The notes: generated by a model not told the origin, from the sequence alone. Counted from the first letter of the stretch, positions 17,009 to 24,495 are shown. The stretch is 64,000 nt of DNA from Marinobacter subterrani (GCF_001045555.1 NZ_LFBU01000001.1:310001-374000); one strand, 5' to 3'. Program-made: numbers and translations.

Positions 17009-17602
17009 TACGGCGTCCCTGACTCTGCAGAGGTCAAAAAGGAGGCGTACGGTAACTCTCGCCCTGGACGTATTCATCCCGAAGGGATGAGAATTCAGGT
17101 TCATGCCGAGGACTTACATTGCTTTCAAAAAATACCAGGCACTGGATGTGTCCCGGTTTATGATGAGAAAAACGGCCTGCGCGGGGAGCGAGGCCGGTGC
17201 AAGAGAGCACTTCGGGTCCATAGCCATATTGCCAACGAGGCTGTTAGAAGCCTAATTCCTGAGTTGGGATTGCGCCTCATCCTTGCGGCGCACGATGTGA
17301 CATCCTGTCCGGGCTGGTCCGTCGCCTCATCTATAACCAGAATAAGTCATCAGCTTTGTCCGGTCTGTTCGCTAGCGCACCAAGTGTAAAAATATGTAAG
17401 TGAGCTCCGAATTGGTTGAAGACTGTATCCTCCGCAGTTCCGACGGCCCAAACGCCGCCCCTTGCCATCTTCGATCTCTCAGTGTTAGAGCCGTTTCGCC
17501 AATAAAACAATTCTGGCCCGGTTTTTTGAAAATCCTAATCGAGCACTGTCTTTGCAGCTTCAGAGGCCATGGACTTACCCCGGTGCAGCTCGTCAGCCAG
17601 GA
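17009..17602. other. 594-bp stretch with no recognisable gene
   Basis: No frame here shows a family signature. A 50-codon plus-strand frame at 17103-17255 (MPRTYIAFKKYQALD) has no good ribosome-binding site. The segment lies in the relic-rich zone and may hold decayed DNA. Confidence 0.4.
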
Positions 17603-18457
17603 TTACGTACGTCGCCGTTTCAGCCGGTACATGTTGTCATCAGCATGGTTCAACAGGGTGTCGGCGTCCTCCCCGTCCGTTGGATAACAGGCCACGCCGA
17701 TACTGCAGGTCGGCGTTTTGATACTGCCGAATTCGGCACCCAGGGGCGCGGTCACGGCTGCGATGATCTGCTCCACCTTTTTGGAAACAGGTTCCGCCGA
17801 CTGTATGTCCGTCAACAGCACAGTGAATTCGTCGCCACCCATCCGGGCCACCGTGTCCGTCTCTCGAACGCAGCCTTCCAGCCGTCCGGCAATCATGCAG
17901 AGCACCCGGTCACCCATGGCATGCCCATGGGTATCATTGATGTGCTTGAAGTCATTGAGATCCAGAAACAGCAAAGCCAGGCTGCTCTGGTGGCGATGGG
18001 CTATGCGGATGGCCGACTCAAGTCGCTCAAGGAACAACAATCGGTTGGCAAGCCCTGTCAACGGGTCGTGATGCGCGAGGAAACGCAGTTTCTCCTCGGC
18101 CTGCCTCAGTGCCGTCACATTACGTGCTACACCGATCCGCACACCGTCCTCTTCGGATAAACGGGCAGACCAGAGGATGTATACAATAGAGCCATCTTTG
18201 TGGATATAACGGTTACAGAAGTCGTTGTGGGGCTGACCGTCCATAACTCGAACAATGGACGCTCGTGTGGTGCCCAAGTCATCTGGATGCAAATAGTCGG
18301 TGATCAGCGTGCCCGTCAGCTCATCGGCACGATATCCGAGCAGTGGTTCACACGAATCGCTCACAAAGACGATCTGGTCGTTCTGATCGACGACAAAGAC
18401 AGCGTCCAGCAACAAATTGGTCAGCTTGGGGAAAAGCGCTTTCAGATCAACGGGCAT
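17603..18457 (-). CDS. PAS-GGDEF diguanylate cyclase
   Basis: This 284-residue cytosolic signalling protein has a PAS domain at about residues 10-115 (LLLDAVFVVDQNDQIVFVSD, then GYRADELTG and a DGSIVYILW segment) and a GGDEF domain at about 125-284 (HDPLTGLANRLLFLERL, ARMGGDEFTVLL). The GGDEF signature is intact, and the RxxD inhibitory site (RETD) sits five residues before it, so it should make c-di-GMP from GTP with product feedback. The PAS domain presumably binds a ligand that tunes activity. There is no membrane segment. The gene is single, with relic DNA on both sides. Confidence 0.93.
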   Translation of the reverse strand: MPVDLKALFPKLTNLLLDAVFVVDQNDQIVFVSDSCEPLLGYRADELTGTLITDYLHPDDLGTTRASIVRVMDGQPHNDFCNRYIHKDGSIVYILWSARLSEEDGVRIGVARNVTALRQAEEKLRFLAHHDPLTGLANRLLFLERLESAIRIAHRHQSSLALLFLDLNDFKHINDTHGHAMGDRVLCMIAGRLEGCVRETDTVARMGGDEFTVLLTDIQSAEPVSKKVEQIIAAVTAPLGAEFGSIKTPTCSIGVACYPTDGEDADTLLNHADDNMYRLKRRRT

Positions 18458-18713
18458 AGTTCAGTGGAATTTGGTGATTCATAGAGGTCAAGTATCGTCC
18501 AGTGGCTGCAACAGGTTGTCGAAAAATCGCCTTTGTGGCCGGGCCTTCACGGGCAAACATGGATTCGCGCAATTCTCCAACCGACCTCTCCTTTCTTTGA
18601 CGCTTTTTCTGTCTTGGAGGCCTTTTCATATAATTGCATAACGCTGGGCGCAGCGGGCAATTTTTTGGTCCGACTGACGCCTTGCTTATCGCCCAGCTTC
18701 GGTATCACTACTA

Positions 18714-18761
18714 ATTTAACGCGGAGCGAAGCGGCGGCGTTGGCTTCCAGTGCATAGCATT
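18714..18761 (-). repeat. partial attC-like site interrupted by the group II intron
   Basis: On the plus strand ATTTAAC (18714-18720) is followed by a 5-base spacer and GCGAAGCGGCGGCGTTG. This is the same R-box, spacer and GCG start as at the site at 23713-23790. The pairing half is missing because the group II intron relic begins at 18762. A separate inverted repeat, GCTGGGCG at 18643-18650 and CGCCCAGC at 18690-18697, lies just before it. Confidence is low because only half a site remains. Confidence 0.3.
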
Positions 18762-19277
18762 GTGTACGCCCAGCATGGGCATGAACTAATGGGGTGAAAG
18801 TCCCCTGTGGGAAGATCACTGTTCAATGGCTTTAGCCGATTGAACGCTAACCACTAGCGAATGGCAAGGGCCGATCCGCGAGGAGCGGTCTGGAGGAAGC
18901 CGCTAGCAAAACTGCGAGCTGATGAACAAGAACATCATACGAGGCGTAGGCTGAAGGCGAGTTGGCACAAGACAACGAAGCCAGCCTTTAGTAAAGATCT
19001 ACTCGAGCAGATGCTCAGCAAGGCCAATCTACAAAAGACCTGGAAGCAGGTTCGAGCAGTCGATTCGCACGGGGGATTCTCAACCGGCGCCAGTAAGGCG
19101 GGTTGAAACGCGCACCAGGCGGTGCGACGGATGCAGAGCATCCTCAAGCACGGGAGAAGCCTTGCGGTGGGTGTGGACCTGTCGAAGTTCTTCGACCGAG
19201 TCAATCACGACCTGCTGATGACGCACCTGGGCCATAAAGTCCAGGACAAGCGCATGCTGGGTCTGATTGGCCGGTAG
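18762..19277 (+). mobile_element. truncated group II intron with reverse-transcriptase fragments
   Basis: The sequence starting at 18762 (GTGTACGCCCAGCATGGGC, then AACTAATGGGGTGAAAGTCC) is a typical 5' end of a bacterial group II intron ribozyme. The intron protein starts at ATG 19011 with MLSKANLQKTWKQV, the usual N-terminus of a group II reverse transcriptase, but stops at TGA 19104-19106. From 19107 a second piece, in a continuous frame to TAG 19277, reads NAHQAVRRMQ and VDLSKFFDRVNHDLLMTHLG, the RT domain motif 2a/3 region. About 90 residues between the pieces, all later domains and the 3' ribozyme domains V and VI are missing. The element is dead. Confidence 0.8.
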
Positions 19278-19324
19278 GGTCGCACTCCAGGTTTGCCCGG
19301 TTACCAGCGTTGGCAAATCTGGTA

Positions 19325-19429
19325 CTGTCGTTGCAGCTTACCGCGGATGAGCTTGAGTCTCTGGAGGCAACCGCCGCTTCACGAGTGAAGCACCTAAGGG
19401 GGGCAGATCCGATCTGTCCCTTTTACTGA
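19325..19429 (+). other. possible N-terminal relic of an IS630-type transposase
   Basis: An open frame reads LSLQLTADELESLEATAASRV over 34 codons with no start codon of its own. LTADE followed by an LEA helix resembles the opening of IS630-family transposases, but the stretch is too short to be sure. It lies between the intron relic and the GST gene. The imperfect palindrome GGGCAGATCCGATCTGTCCC (19401-19420) overlaps it. Confidence 0.25.
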
Positions 19430-20122
19430 TCACGGGCTTTGTGAATCCCGCAAAGACTGTTCAATCTGACCACCACAGTAGGCGTTACCCAATTCCCGAC
19501 GCTGATTGTCCAGAAAAGCACCTATCGAGGGGCGGCGTTCCATACGCTGGCAGAGGTTCGCCACCCTGGGGGCGTGGTGTTCCAAATCCCTGTCGAGTTC
19601 CGGAAAGCTGTGGACCAGGGAACCGAACAGCGCAGCAGTCGCAATATCGGCCACCGTGAGCCTGGTGCCCAGTAGATAGCCCGTGTCCGGCTTGAGGGAA
19701 TGCGCCTGACCTGTCTTTTCAAAGATCGTCATCCAGTCGGCCAGACGATGGGCCCGGAACTCCTTCCATATGTCCTCCTCCCACATCACCATGCCATTGT
19801 GGTTGGTGATTTCCATGAGAACATCGTTGCAGTCCAGAATCACCTTCAGGGCCAGGGTGTGTTGCTCTGCTTCGTCGGGAAGAAGATGATACGCCTTCGC
19901 CAGATGCATGAGAATTGCCGGCATCTGGGCGAACCAGAGCTGGGCCCTGCAGTCGTAAAGATACGGTGGTGCCATCCCGGGGTAAAGGAGGCTCAGGTTT
20001 CTGTCAGGATAGACCTCGTTGGCATCCAGCTTCCGATAATCCGCCCGAACCTCCTCCAGCAAAAGCTGGATAAAATTGCCGCGAAAGGGCAGGTTCCAAT
20101 AATAGAGTTCGTAGTCCGGCAT
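19430..20122 (-). CDS. glutathione S-transferase family protein
   Basis: This 230-residue protein has an N-terminal thioredoxin-like domain (YELYYWNLPFRGNFIQLLLEE) and an all-helical C-terminal domain from about residue 85. LTVADIATAALFG is the standard GST motif with the N-capping aspartate. GSTs conjugate glutathione to electrophiles in the cytosol. The middle carries an unusual WFAQMPAILMHLAKAY segment where the cis-proline region would be (MAPPYLYD comes just before it), so glutathione binding may differ from the standard. It is the first of a run of minus-strand genes in the accessory region. Confidence 0.8.
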   Translation of the reverse strand: MPDYELYYWNLPFRGNFIQLLLEEVRADYRKLDANEVYPDRNLSLLYPGMAPPYLYDCRAQLWFAQMPAILMHLAKAYHLLPDEAEQHTLALKVILDCNDVLMEITNHNGMVMWEEDIWKEFRAHRLADWMTIFEKTGQAHSLKPDTGYLLGTRLTVADIATAALFGSLVHSFPELDRDLEHHAPRVANLCQRMERRPSIGAFLDNQRRELGNAYCGGQIEQSLRDSQSP

Positions 20123-20269
20123 AGCCGTCCTCCCGTATTTTTTAGTAGAACGGTGAACTGCTGCCTGGAGTATAGCGCACGGGAAAGCGGAAACCTGGTT
20201 GTGTGGTTTGCCAGTATTTCTTGCCCGGAATCATACAGACAGCATCATCAAATGGCTTATCAACCAGAT

Positions 20270-20485
20270 CTAAAGCCACCGCCGAACCCGTCGCTCATAC
20301 GCCCGGAAGGCGTCGCCGAAGCTCTCCCGCAGGGCGCGTTCCTCCGGTTTGATCTGGAACCGGTTCATATACAGCACAAAGAACATGACCCCGACTAAAG
20401 CTCAGGCGGAGGCCAGGAAAACGCCCCAGGCCAACAGCCACAGCCCGAACCCCAGATACATTGGATTGCGGGGTAATCCCCCCGG
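20270..20485 (-). pseudogene. isoprenylcysteine methyltransferase-like gene, broken by an in-frame stop
   Basis: The frame reads GLPRNPMYLGFGLWLLAWGVFL, then a TGA, then VMFFVLYMNRFQIKPEERAL and ESFGDAFRAYERRVRRWL up to TAG 20270. RNPMYLG, the E-E-x-x-L segment and the final F..Y...V.RW are the signature of the isoprenylcysteine carboxyl methyltransferase (ICMT/PEMT) family of small membrane methyltransferases. The N-terminal membrane helices are missing, and one internal codon is a stop. The 5' side abuts a truncated DksA/TraR-like gene, so the join is probably a deletion. Confidence 0.65.
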
Positions 20486-20512
20486 AATCATGCTGTGTAG
20501 CTCTTCCCCGCG

Positions 20513-20686
20513 CTATCGAAGCTGGCTGTCCTTGCGCCGGGCCTCTGGAATTGGCGCTCCGCACTCATCGCATTCCTCGGCGCTTTCGCCTTTGGCCAAC
20601 TGGCTGCGTGCTCGCTGGATTTCATCTTCAACGCTTGCGTCGATCTGTTCCTGAACCGCACCATCACGAGACCATCCGCCTGCCAT
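20513..20686 (-). pseudogene. truncated DksA/TraR-like zinc-finger protein (YbiI type)
   Basis: The 57-residue frame begins MAGGWSRDGAVQEQIDASV and continues with IQRARSQLAKGESAEECDEC and GAPIPEARRK. This matches the start of small DksA/TraR C4 zinc-finger proteins (YbiI type, about 88 residues). Only the first cysteine pair (CDEC) is present; the second pair and C-terminus are replaced by DSQLR and a stop, and an ICMT-like relic follows. It probably cannot form the zinc finger. It could still be expressed, since a start codon is retained. Confidence 0.65.
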
Positions 20687-20783
20687 GAACCCTCCGGAGT
20701 CTGGATGACTGTATCAACTCAACGTTAGCATTCGAGCGCGGGCGCGCAAAGATGGCCGACGCTGATTTTGCTGATGCAAATGG

Positions 20784-21101
20784 TCAAAGCTTGCCGGGGT
20801 CAGGCTCGCGCCCACCTCGAAGAACCGGATACAGCAACGGCCCTGCGGACACAAACACTGCCGTCATTACGATAAACGGAATCAGGTAACCCAACCCTTT
20901 GCCACGACGTTTGGCGTCCTGGTACATCCAGATACAAGCCAATACAGCGAGAATGTAGATCGATGACAACCTGGGCGGTATCGGGGCTGGACATTAGCTG
21001 GGCACCGAAGGCCAGGAGCGATTGCTCCGCTCCGGCTATTACCCAGAAAGTGAAGCCCATGAACAGGCAGAGAGCGATGGGGGGAGGGGGGGTACTTTCA
21101 T
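20784..21101 (-). pseudogene. DUF2834-like small membrane protein, frameshifted (copy A)
   Basis: Two overlapping frames together give a membrane protein. One reads MGFTFWVIAGAEQSLLAF and SSPDTAQVVIDL; the next continues with YILAVLACIWMYQDAKRRGK and PLLYPVLRGG to TGA 20784. The D-L...WM..DA.rRG and GPLLY blocks resemble DUF2834. Compared with the second copy at 24496-24652, two bases (GG) are missing near 20965. A likely original ATG at 21101 is put out of frame by one base in the G-rich run at 21079-21091. Both changes point to decay. Confidence 0.55.
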
Positions 21102-21134
21102 GATTTTTCTTGATTTGATCTTTCCTGGAATTAA

Positions 21135-21471
21135 ATGACTTCAGCGATGCGCTTCAGGGATTCGCCATCAAGAAAATCGGAATCAATCTTGAGCAGCTTT
21201 GCATCTTTGCCGATCACAAACAGGAAGGCCTTGTCCCCGTGGGACAGCCGTAATTCACCGTTTGATCGTCGGTCATGTCTGCGAGCGCGAGAAATCGTTT
21301 ACCGGGCTCATCGCCATACCGAAATATCAGCATGTTCTGACTGTCGTCAATATCACCAACAACGGTGAAGCCTGCCGGAATGCTGAATCTCAGGTCTGAA
21401 TACATGAGTTCGATGTCATCACCGGCTTGAATTCCGAAGGATAGACTTAAAGCAACAGCGGCCAACCCCAA
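21135..21471 (-). pseudogene. small exported protein of unknown function, frameshifted
   Basis: The first frame reads from a TTG at 21471 through a hydrophobic leader (LGLAAVALSLSFGIQAG) to FRYGDEPGKRFLALADMTDD, then runs into a wrong frame. The second frame continues with GELRLSHGDKAFLFVIG and ends FLDGESLKRIAEVI at TAA 21135. The junction lies near 21250. No good ribosome-binding site precedes the TTG, so the true start may also be lost. It lies 5 bases after the stop of the lipoprotein gene, so the two were probably one unit. I do not recognise the family. Confidence 0.5.
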
Positions 21472-21476
21472 GTTGT

Positions 21477-21866
21477 TCAGCCGGATGCCAGGTATTCGCG
21501 CTTGAGTTCAATGCGGCCACCCTTGAATTGGAAATCCTTGCCTTCCTCAAATCTGAATTGCTTGAGAACGACCTTATCTGAGATCGCCGAAGCGATTGAG
21601 CTGCTGCCTTCACCTTTCCGGATCTCTACGATCTTCGGCGTTGTTTCTGGCGTAAACTGCGCTGGCCAGATGATCGAGGTTAAACACACGGGAGTTGATC
21701 CGTCCTGTGGGTTGCTGCAGTTTCTGTAGCAGCCCACAAAGGCGTCGCGGTCCGGCGCCGCCGCGAACTCTGAGTCATTGTCCGGCGCCAGCGTGGAAAC
21801 GCAGCCTGTTAACAGCAGCAGAAGCCCGGCTGAGAAGGCTCGTTTTATAGCGATACTTCTAGCCAC
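21477..21866 (-). CDS. lipoprotein of unknown function
   Basis: This 129-residue protein starts with a lipoprotein signal peptide ending in LLLLLTGC, with lipidation expected at Cys22. The mature part has three more cysteines (GCYRNC and PVCLTS) and ends in FQFKGGRIELKREY. It is presumably anchored in the outer membrane by its lipid. The frameshifted exported protein follows directly. I do not recognise the family, and there is no partner besides that neighbour. Confidence 0.65.
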   Translation of the reverse strand: MARSIAIKRAFSAGLLLLLTGCVSTLAPDNDSEFAAAPDRDAFVGCYRNCSNPQDGSTPVCLTSIIWPAQFTPETTPKIVEIRKGEGSSSIASAISDKVVLKQFRFEEGKDFQFKGGRIELKREYLASG

Positions 21867-21879
21867 CTTTATTCTTCAA

Positions 21880-21985
21880 CTACCGCTCACCCTCCTTGTG
21901 GTACTCCTTCTTGACCGCCGCCCAGGCCACCCTCATGGCAAAGCTCCCGGTCCACCCAATGACCGCCACGGGTCTGACTCCGTAG
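21880..21985 (-). pseudogene. short remnant resembling the end of a ChaB-like domain
   Basis: A minus-strand frame ending at TAG 21880 reads AVIGWTGSFAMRVAWAAVKK then EYHKEGER. RVAWAAVKKxY resembles the close of the ChaB domain, which is often written as AHrvAWaaVKrkY. Nothing upstream continues the match. It is weak evidence for one more decayed gene between the lipoprotein and the Rho paralogue. Confidence 0.3.
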
Positions 21986-21992
21986 CTCGGAT

Positions 21993-22970
21993 TCAATCGA
22001 TGGGCGTCCCGGGGATGTTTTTCAGAAGTTCGGCATTTGTGGGGTACTGTTCAAGCAGCTCAACCAGCTTTTTTGTGCCCTCCAACGGTTTGAGGCCGCC
22101 AAGCGCGCGACGCAACGCTCTGATTTTGTCCAAATCTTTCGGGTCCAACAGCAGCTCTTCACGCCGTGTACTGCTTTTCGAAATGTCGAGCGCAGGGAAG
22201 ATTCGCTGATTCGCAACGTCTCTCGATAAAACCAGCTCCATGTTCCCCGTGCCCTTGAATTCCTCAAATATCACCTGGTCCATACGGCTGCCGGTATCCA
22301 CCAGAACGGTTGCCAGAATGGTAAGCGAGCCGCCATTCTCAAGGTTTCGTGCAGAGCCAAACAGCCTCCGCGGGATCTCCATCGCCCGAGCATCAACCCC
22401 GCCAGACATCGTACGACCGCTGCTTTTTCGCTCCGCATTATGCACACGCGCAAGCCTGGTAAGAGAATCAATCACAATCATGACGTTGTGACCCTCGCCA
22501 GCCTGTTGGCGAGCGGTATCAAGAAGCTCATCGGCAACGCGAGCGTGATGGGCATAGCTTTCATCCGAAGAGGAAGCGTGTACCTCCGCCGGGACACTAC
22601 GCCTGAAATCGGTGACCTCTTCCGGTCGCTCATCGATCAATAACGCGTAAAGTTTAATGTCGGGATACGCCTTTCCCACCGCCTGGCAGATATCTTTTAA
22701 CATTGTCGATTTCCCAGACCCAGGCGGGGCAACGATCAAACCTCGCTGCCCCATTCCAATCGGCGTGATCAAATCCATCGCGCGTACCGTGAGTTTTTCT
22801 GAACCTGACTCCAGGCGAATCCCCGGCGCTGGATTAATAGCCACACCGTTTAGAAAACGTTTTTGTGGATCAGCCTCAGCCTCAACTTCAGCCATAGCTT
22901 CGGCTTCCTTAACCGCTGGTTTGGAGTCTCTAATTGGTTTCCGGGTTAAACCTAGTGTTTTTCTCGTCAT
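21993..22970 (-). CDS. Rho ATPase paralogue lacking the N-terminal RNA-binding domain
   Basis: The 325-residue protein matches only the hexameric ATPase half of transcription termination factor Rho (normally about 420 residues). The match starts at LTVRAMDLITPIGMGQRGLI. Walker A is APPGSGKST at 81-89, where Rho usually has APPKAGKT; Walker B is MIVIDSLTRLARVHN. The secondary RNA-binding loops are kept (MSGGVDARAM and VIFEEFKGTGNMELVLSR). The first 60 residues are a charged, Glu/Ala-rich stretch in place of the helical and cold-shock-like primary RNA-binding domain. It could be a ring motor with another recruitment mode, or a regulator of the full-length Rho. The housekeeping rho gene is presumably elsewhere, but I cannot see it. 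Confidence 0.85.
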   Translation of the reverse strand: MTRKTLGLTRKPIRDSKPAVKEAEAMAEVEAEADPQKRFLNGVAINPAPGIRLESGSEKLTVRAMDLITPIGMGQRGLIVAPPGSGKSTMLKDICQAVGKAYPDIKLYALLIDERPEEVTDFRRSVPAEVHASSSDESYAHHARVADELLDTARQQAGEGHNVMIVIDSLTRLARVHNAERKSSGRTMSGGVDARAMEIPRRLFGSARNLENGGSLTILATVLVDTGSRMDQVIFEEFKGTGNMELVLSRDVANQRIFPALDISKSSTRREELLLDPKDLDKIRALRRALGGLKPLEGTKKLVELLEQYPTNAELLKNIPGTPID

Positions 22971-23003
22971 CGCTGTTTGATAGCCCTTATTTGGTAGATA
23001 TTT

Positions 23004-23312
23004 TTAGAAATGGTCTGATAGCGCCAAAAAGCAGCTGTTGCTATGGTGGACCAACTTGTCCCGGATGTTCTCGGTGACCACTCGGATGCCGATTTCCATG
23101 GAAGTACGGCCGGTGCAGTTCACTCTGGCCAGAAAGATGACCAGCTCGCCCACGTGGATGGGTTGGAGGAACATCACCTGGTCGACGGACAGGGTAACGA
23201 CATACGTCCCCCCGTAACGGCTGGCGCAGGCATAGGCGACTTCATCCAGATACTTCAGCAGGGTGCCGCCGTGCACATTGCCGGAAAAATTGGCTTTGTC
23301 CGGCGGCAGTAC
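23004..23312 (-). pseudogene. acyl-CoA thioesterase fragment, truncated at both ends
   Basis: The frame from 23312 reads VLPPDKANFSGNVHGGTLLK, continues with VDQVMFLQPIHVGE and GRTSMEIGIRVVTEN, and ends NSCFLALSDHF at a stop at 23004. It is a diverged relative of the gene at 15094-15579 and covers its middle part. The first dozen residues and the last 50 or so are missing. The 5' break lies 3 bases from the stop codon of the DUF1330 gene, so a deletion or insertion joined them. A catalytic hotdog dimer is unlikely. Confidence 0.75.
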
Positions 23313-23315
23313 TTC

Positions 23316-23603
23316 TCAATCGGCCTCGAAAGTCACCAGATCCACATCCGCCGCCTGGGTGCGTAACGGCACCAGCGCCTGATAAGCCGGGGAGTTGTGC
23401 CAATCGGCGACGGAATCGGCATCCGGGAAGCGGATAACCACCGTATCGGTATGCCGGTATTGCCCGCTCAGCACCTTCGACTGTTTACCCCGAAGCACCA
23501 GTTCCGCGCCCCAGGGCACCAGCGTTGCCGGCACCAGGCTGCGGTATTCCGCCCATTTGTCCGGGTCTTTCACGGTGATGTTGCCGATAACGTAGGCTGT
23601 CAT
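23316..23603 (-). CDS. DUF1330 domain protein
   Basis: This 95-residue protein has the small ferredoxin-like DUF1330 fold: MTAYVIGNITVKDPDKWAEY at the start, VLRGKQSKVLSGQ in the middle, and VVIRFPDADSVADWHNSPAY near the end, which is the family's most conserved stretch. The biochemical role of the family is unknown. Its reading frame is intact, unlike those of many of its neighbours. The attC-like site at 23713-23790 lies upstream, consistent with a cassette gene. Confidence 0.85.
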   Translation of the reverse strand: MTAYVIGNITVKDPDKWAEYRSLVPATLVPWGAELVLRGKQSKVLSGQYRHTDTVVIRFPDADSVADWHNSPAYQALVPLRTQAADVDLVTFEAD

Positions 23604-23649
23604 TGGCGGTCTCCGGTCATTACGTGAAGGGGCGGGTTAGATCGGATGG

Positions 23650-23672
23650 TCGCGAAAAATAGATCTGTCCCG
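23650..23672 (+). repeat. AGATCTGTCCC-type repeat motif
   Basis: The string CGAAAAATAGATCTGTCCC occurs here, and a related ATCTGTCCC palindrome lies at 19401-19420. Such motifs often mark ends of IS200/RAYT-type elements in gammaproteobacterial genomes, from memory. No transposase gene accompanies either copy, so these are marks of past insertions at most. Confidence 0.3.
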
Positions 23673-23712
23673 GTTTCGCGGGTAAAACCGTTTCATATAC
23701 GTTCCCTGTTAT

Positions 23713-23790
23713 TCTTAACGCAGAGCGCACCGGTAACCTTGACGCAGCGAAGCGGAGACAAGGGCGTTCGAGTGCCGCGTTTGGTTAAAT
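23713..23790 (-). repeat. attC-like integron recombination site (site B)
   Basis: Read on the minus strand, the site has R-box ATTTAAC (23790-23784), a 5-base spacer, L-box GCGGCAC, a central stem with CCTTG/CAAGG arms, L-box GTGCGC, a 5-base spacer, and R-box GTTAAGA (23719-23713). The two L boxes pair except for one extra G, which is the extrahelical base expected in attC. The 78-bp length is typical. It begins 2 bases after the ParE stop codon, as expected at the 3' end of a gene cassette. Confidence 0.65.
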
Positions 23791-23792
23791 TG

Positions 23793-24074
23793 CTATCGTT
23801 CACCCTCAAGGCCATGCCAAACCCGGAGAATAATGATGGCACTGGCATGGACTGAGTATCGAACGACGTATTTTCCGAAAACCATATCTCGAACAGAGTC
23901 CGGCACCGGTGCCATTTCAACGGGTGTGCCCATTTTTGGGAAGTCTGGAAGTAATTCGATTTTGCTTACCAGTTCGGTGGCAATCCTGGCTGCCGCCAAT
24001 GGGTTGTGCACGGCAATGAACTCCCTGAGGCGTTTCAAATCATCAATGGCTTCGTCCGTGTAAACCAGTTTCAC
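23793..24074 (-). CDS. ParE/RelE-superfamily toxin
   Basis: The 93-residue protein begins KLVYTDEAIDDLKRLREFI and carries FPKMGTPVEM and YVVRYSVHASAIIILRVWHG, the standard ParE blocks ending in the beta-strand core. ParE toxins poison DNA gyrase, whereas RelE relatives cut mRNA; this one is closest in layout to ParE. The ATG overlaps the antitoxin stop codon (ATGA at 24071-24074), so translation is coupled. The pair sits between two attC-like sites, fitting the toxin-antitoxin cassettes that stabilise integron arrays. Confidence 0.88.
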   Translation of the reverse strand: MKLVYTDEAIDDLKRLREFIAVHNPLAAARIATELVSKIELLPDFPKMGTPVEMAPVPDSVRDMVFGKYVVRYSVHASAIIILRVWHGLEGER

Positions 24075-24343
24075 TTACCTGACCTCGGTACATCCTGTTC
24101 GTTTTCTGTTCCCCAACTATTAAGCCAGCTGTGAACCTCGCTGGCATCAACAACCTTGCCTTGGGCAGCGGACTCCATTGCCTCTAAGGTTTGTTTCCAG
24201 CGCTCTTGCTCAAGCTGCTGCTTTTCAATGTATTCCGACAATGCCTGGTTGATTACCCAGCCTTTGCTCCGGTGCAGCCTTCTGGCGATTGCTTCCAGGT
24301 GCTGTTCAACTTCTGCTTGAAGGCGAACTGTGGTGACGCTCAT
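24071..24343 (-). CDS. CopG-type ribbon-helix-helix antitoxin
   Basis: The 90-residue protein starts MSVTTVRLQAEVEQHLEAIA, followed by HRSKGWVINQALSEYIEKQQ, a clear ribbon-helix-helix DNA-binding domain. The C-terminal part is acidic and would wrap the toxin. It should neutralise the ParE-like partner and repress the shared promoter. The ATG at 24343 gives the family's normal start; the frame continues upstream to 24367 but adds only a short leader. Confidence 0.88.
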   Translation of the reverse strand: MSVTTVRLQAEVEQHLEAIARRLHRSKGWVINQALSEYIEKQQLEQERWKQTLEAMESAAQGKVVDASEVHSWLNSWGTENEQDVPRSGK

Positions 24344-24408
24344 GACTAGGACCCTCGAATTTGGCAACTACAATGTATTACAGCATAGTCTGCGAGGGTG
24401 CAGCAAAA

Positions 24409-24479
24409 ATTTAACGAGCACAGCGGCGCCACATCCGTGGCGTCCGGTGGCAATCGGCCGCGTACTGCTGCGGTTATAT
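24409..24479 (-). repeat. attC-like integron recombination site (site A)
   Basis: Read on the minus strand, R-box ATATAAC (24479-24473) and R-box GTTAAAT (24415-24409) enclose 57 bases with an inner stem (GACGCCAC with GTGGCGCC). Outer segments AACCGCAGCAG and CTGTGCTCGTT pair with one extra base. The R-boxes deviate at one position from RYYYAAC. The site is 65 bases before the antitoxin start, where the cassette boundary is expected. It is weaker than site B. Confidence 0.5.
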
Positions 24480-24495
24480 TTTGCTGGTTTCGACT

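Noticed and set aside
17103..17255. Small plus-strand ORF starting MPRTYIAFKKYQ
   Set aside because: It has no ribosome-binding site and no recognisable family, and lies in decayed DNA.
18636..18745. A complete third attC from GCATAAC to GTTGGCT
   Set aside because: The L-box positions do not pair and the R-boxes deviate from consensus. Only the half site from 18714 is kept, with low confidence.
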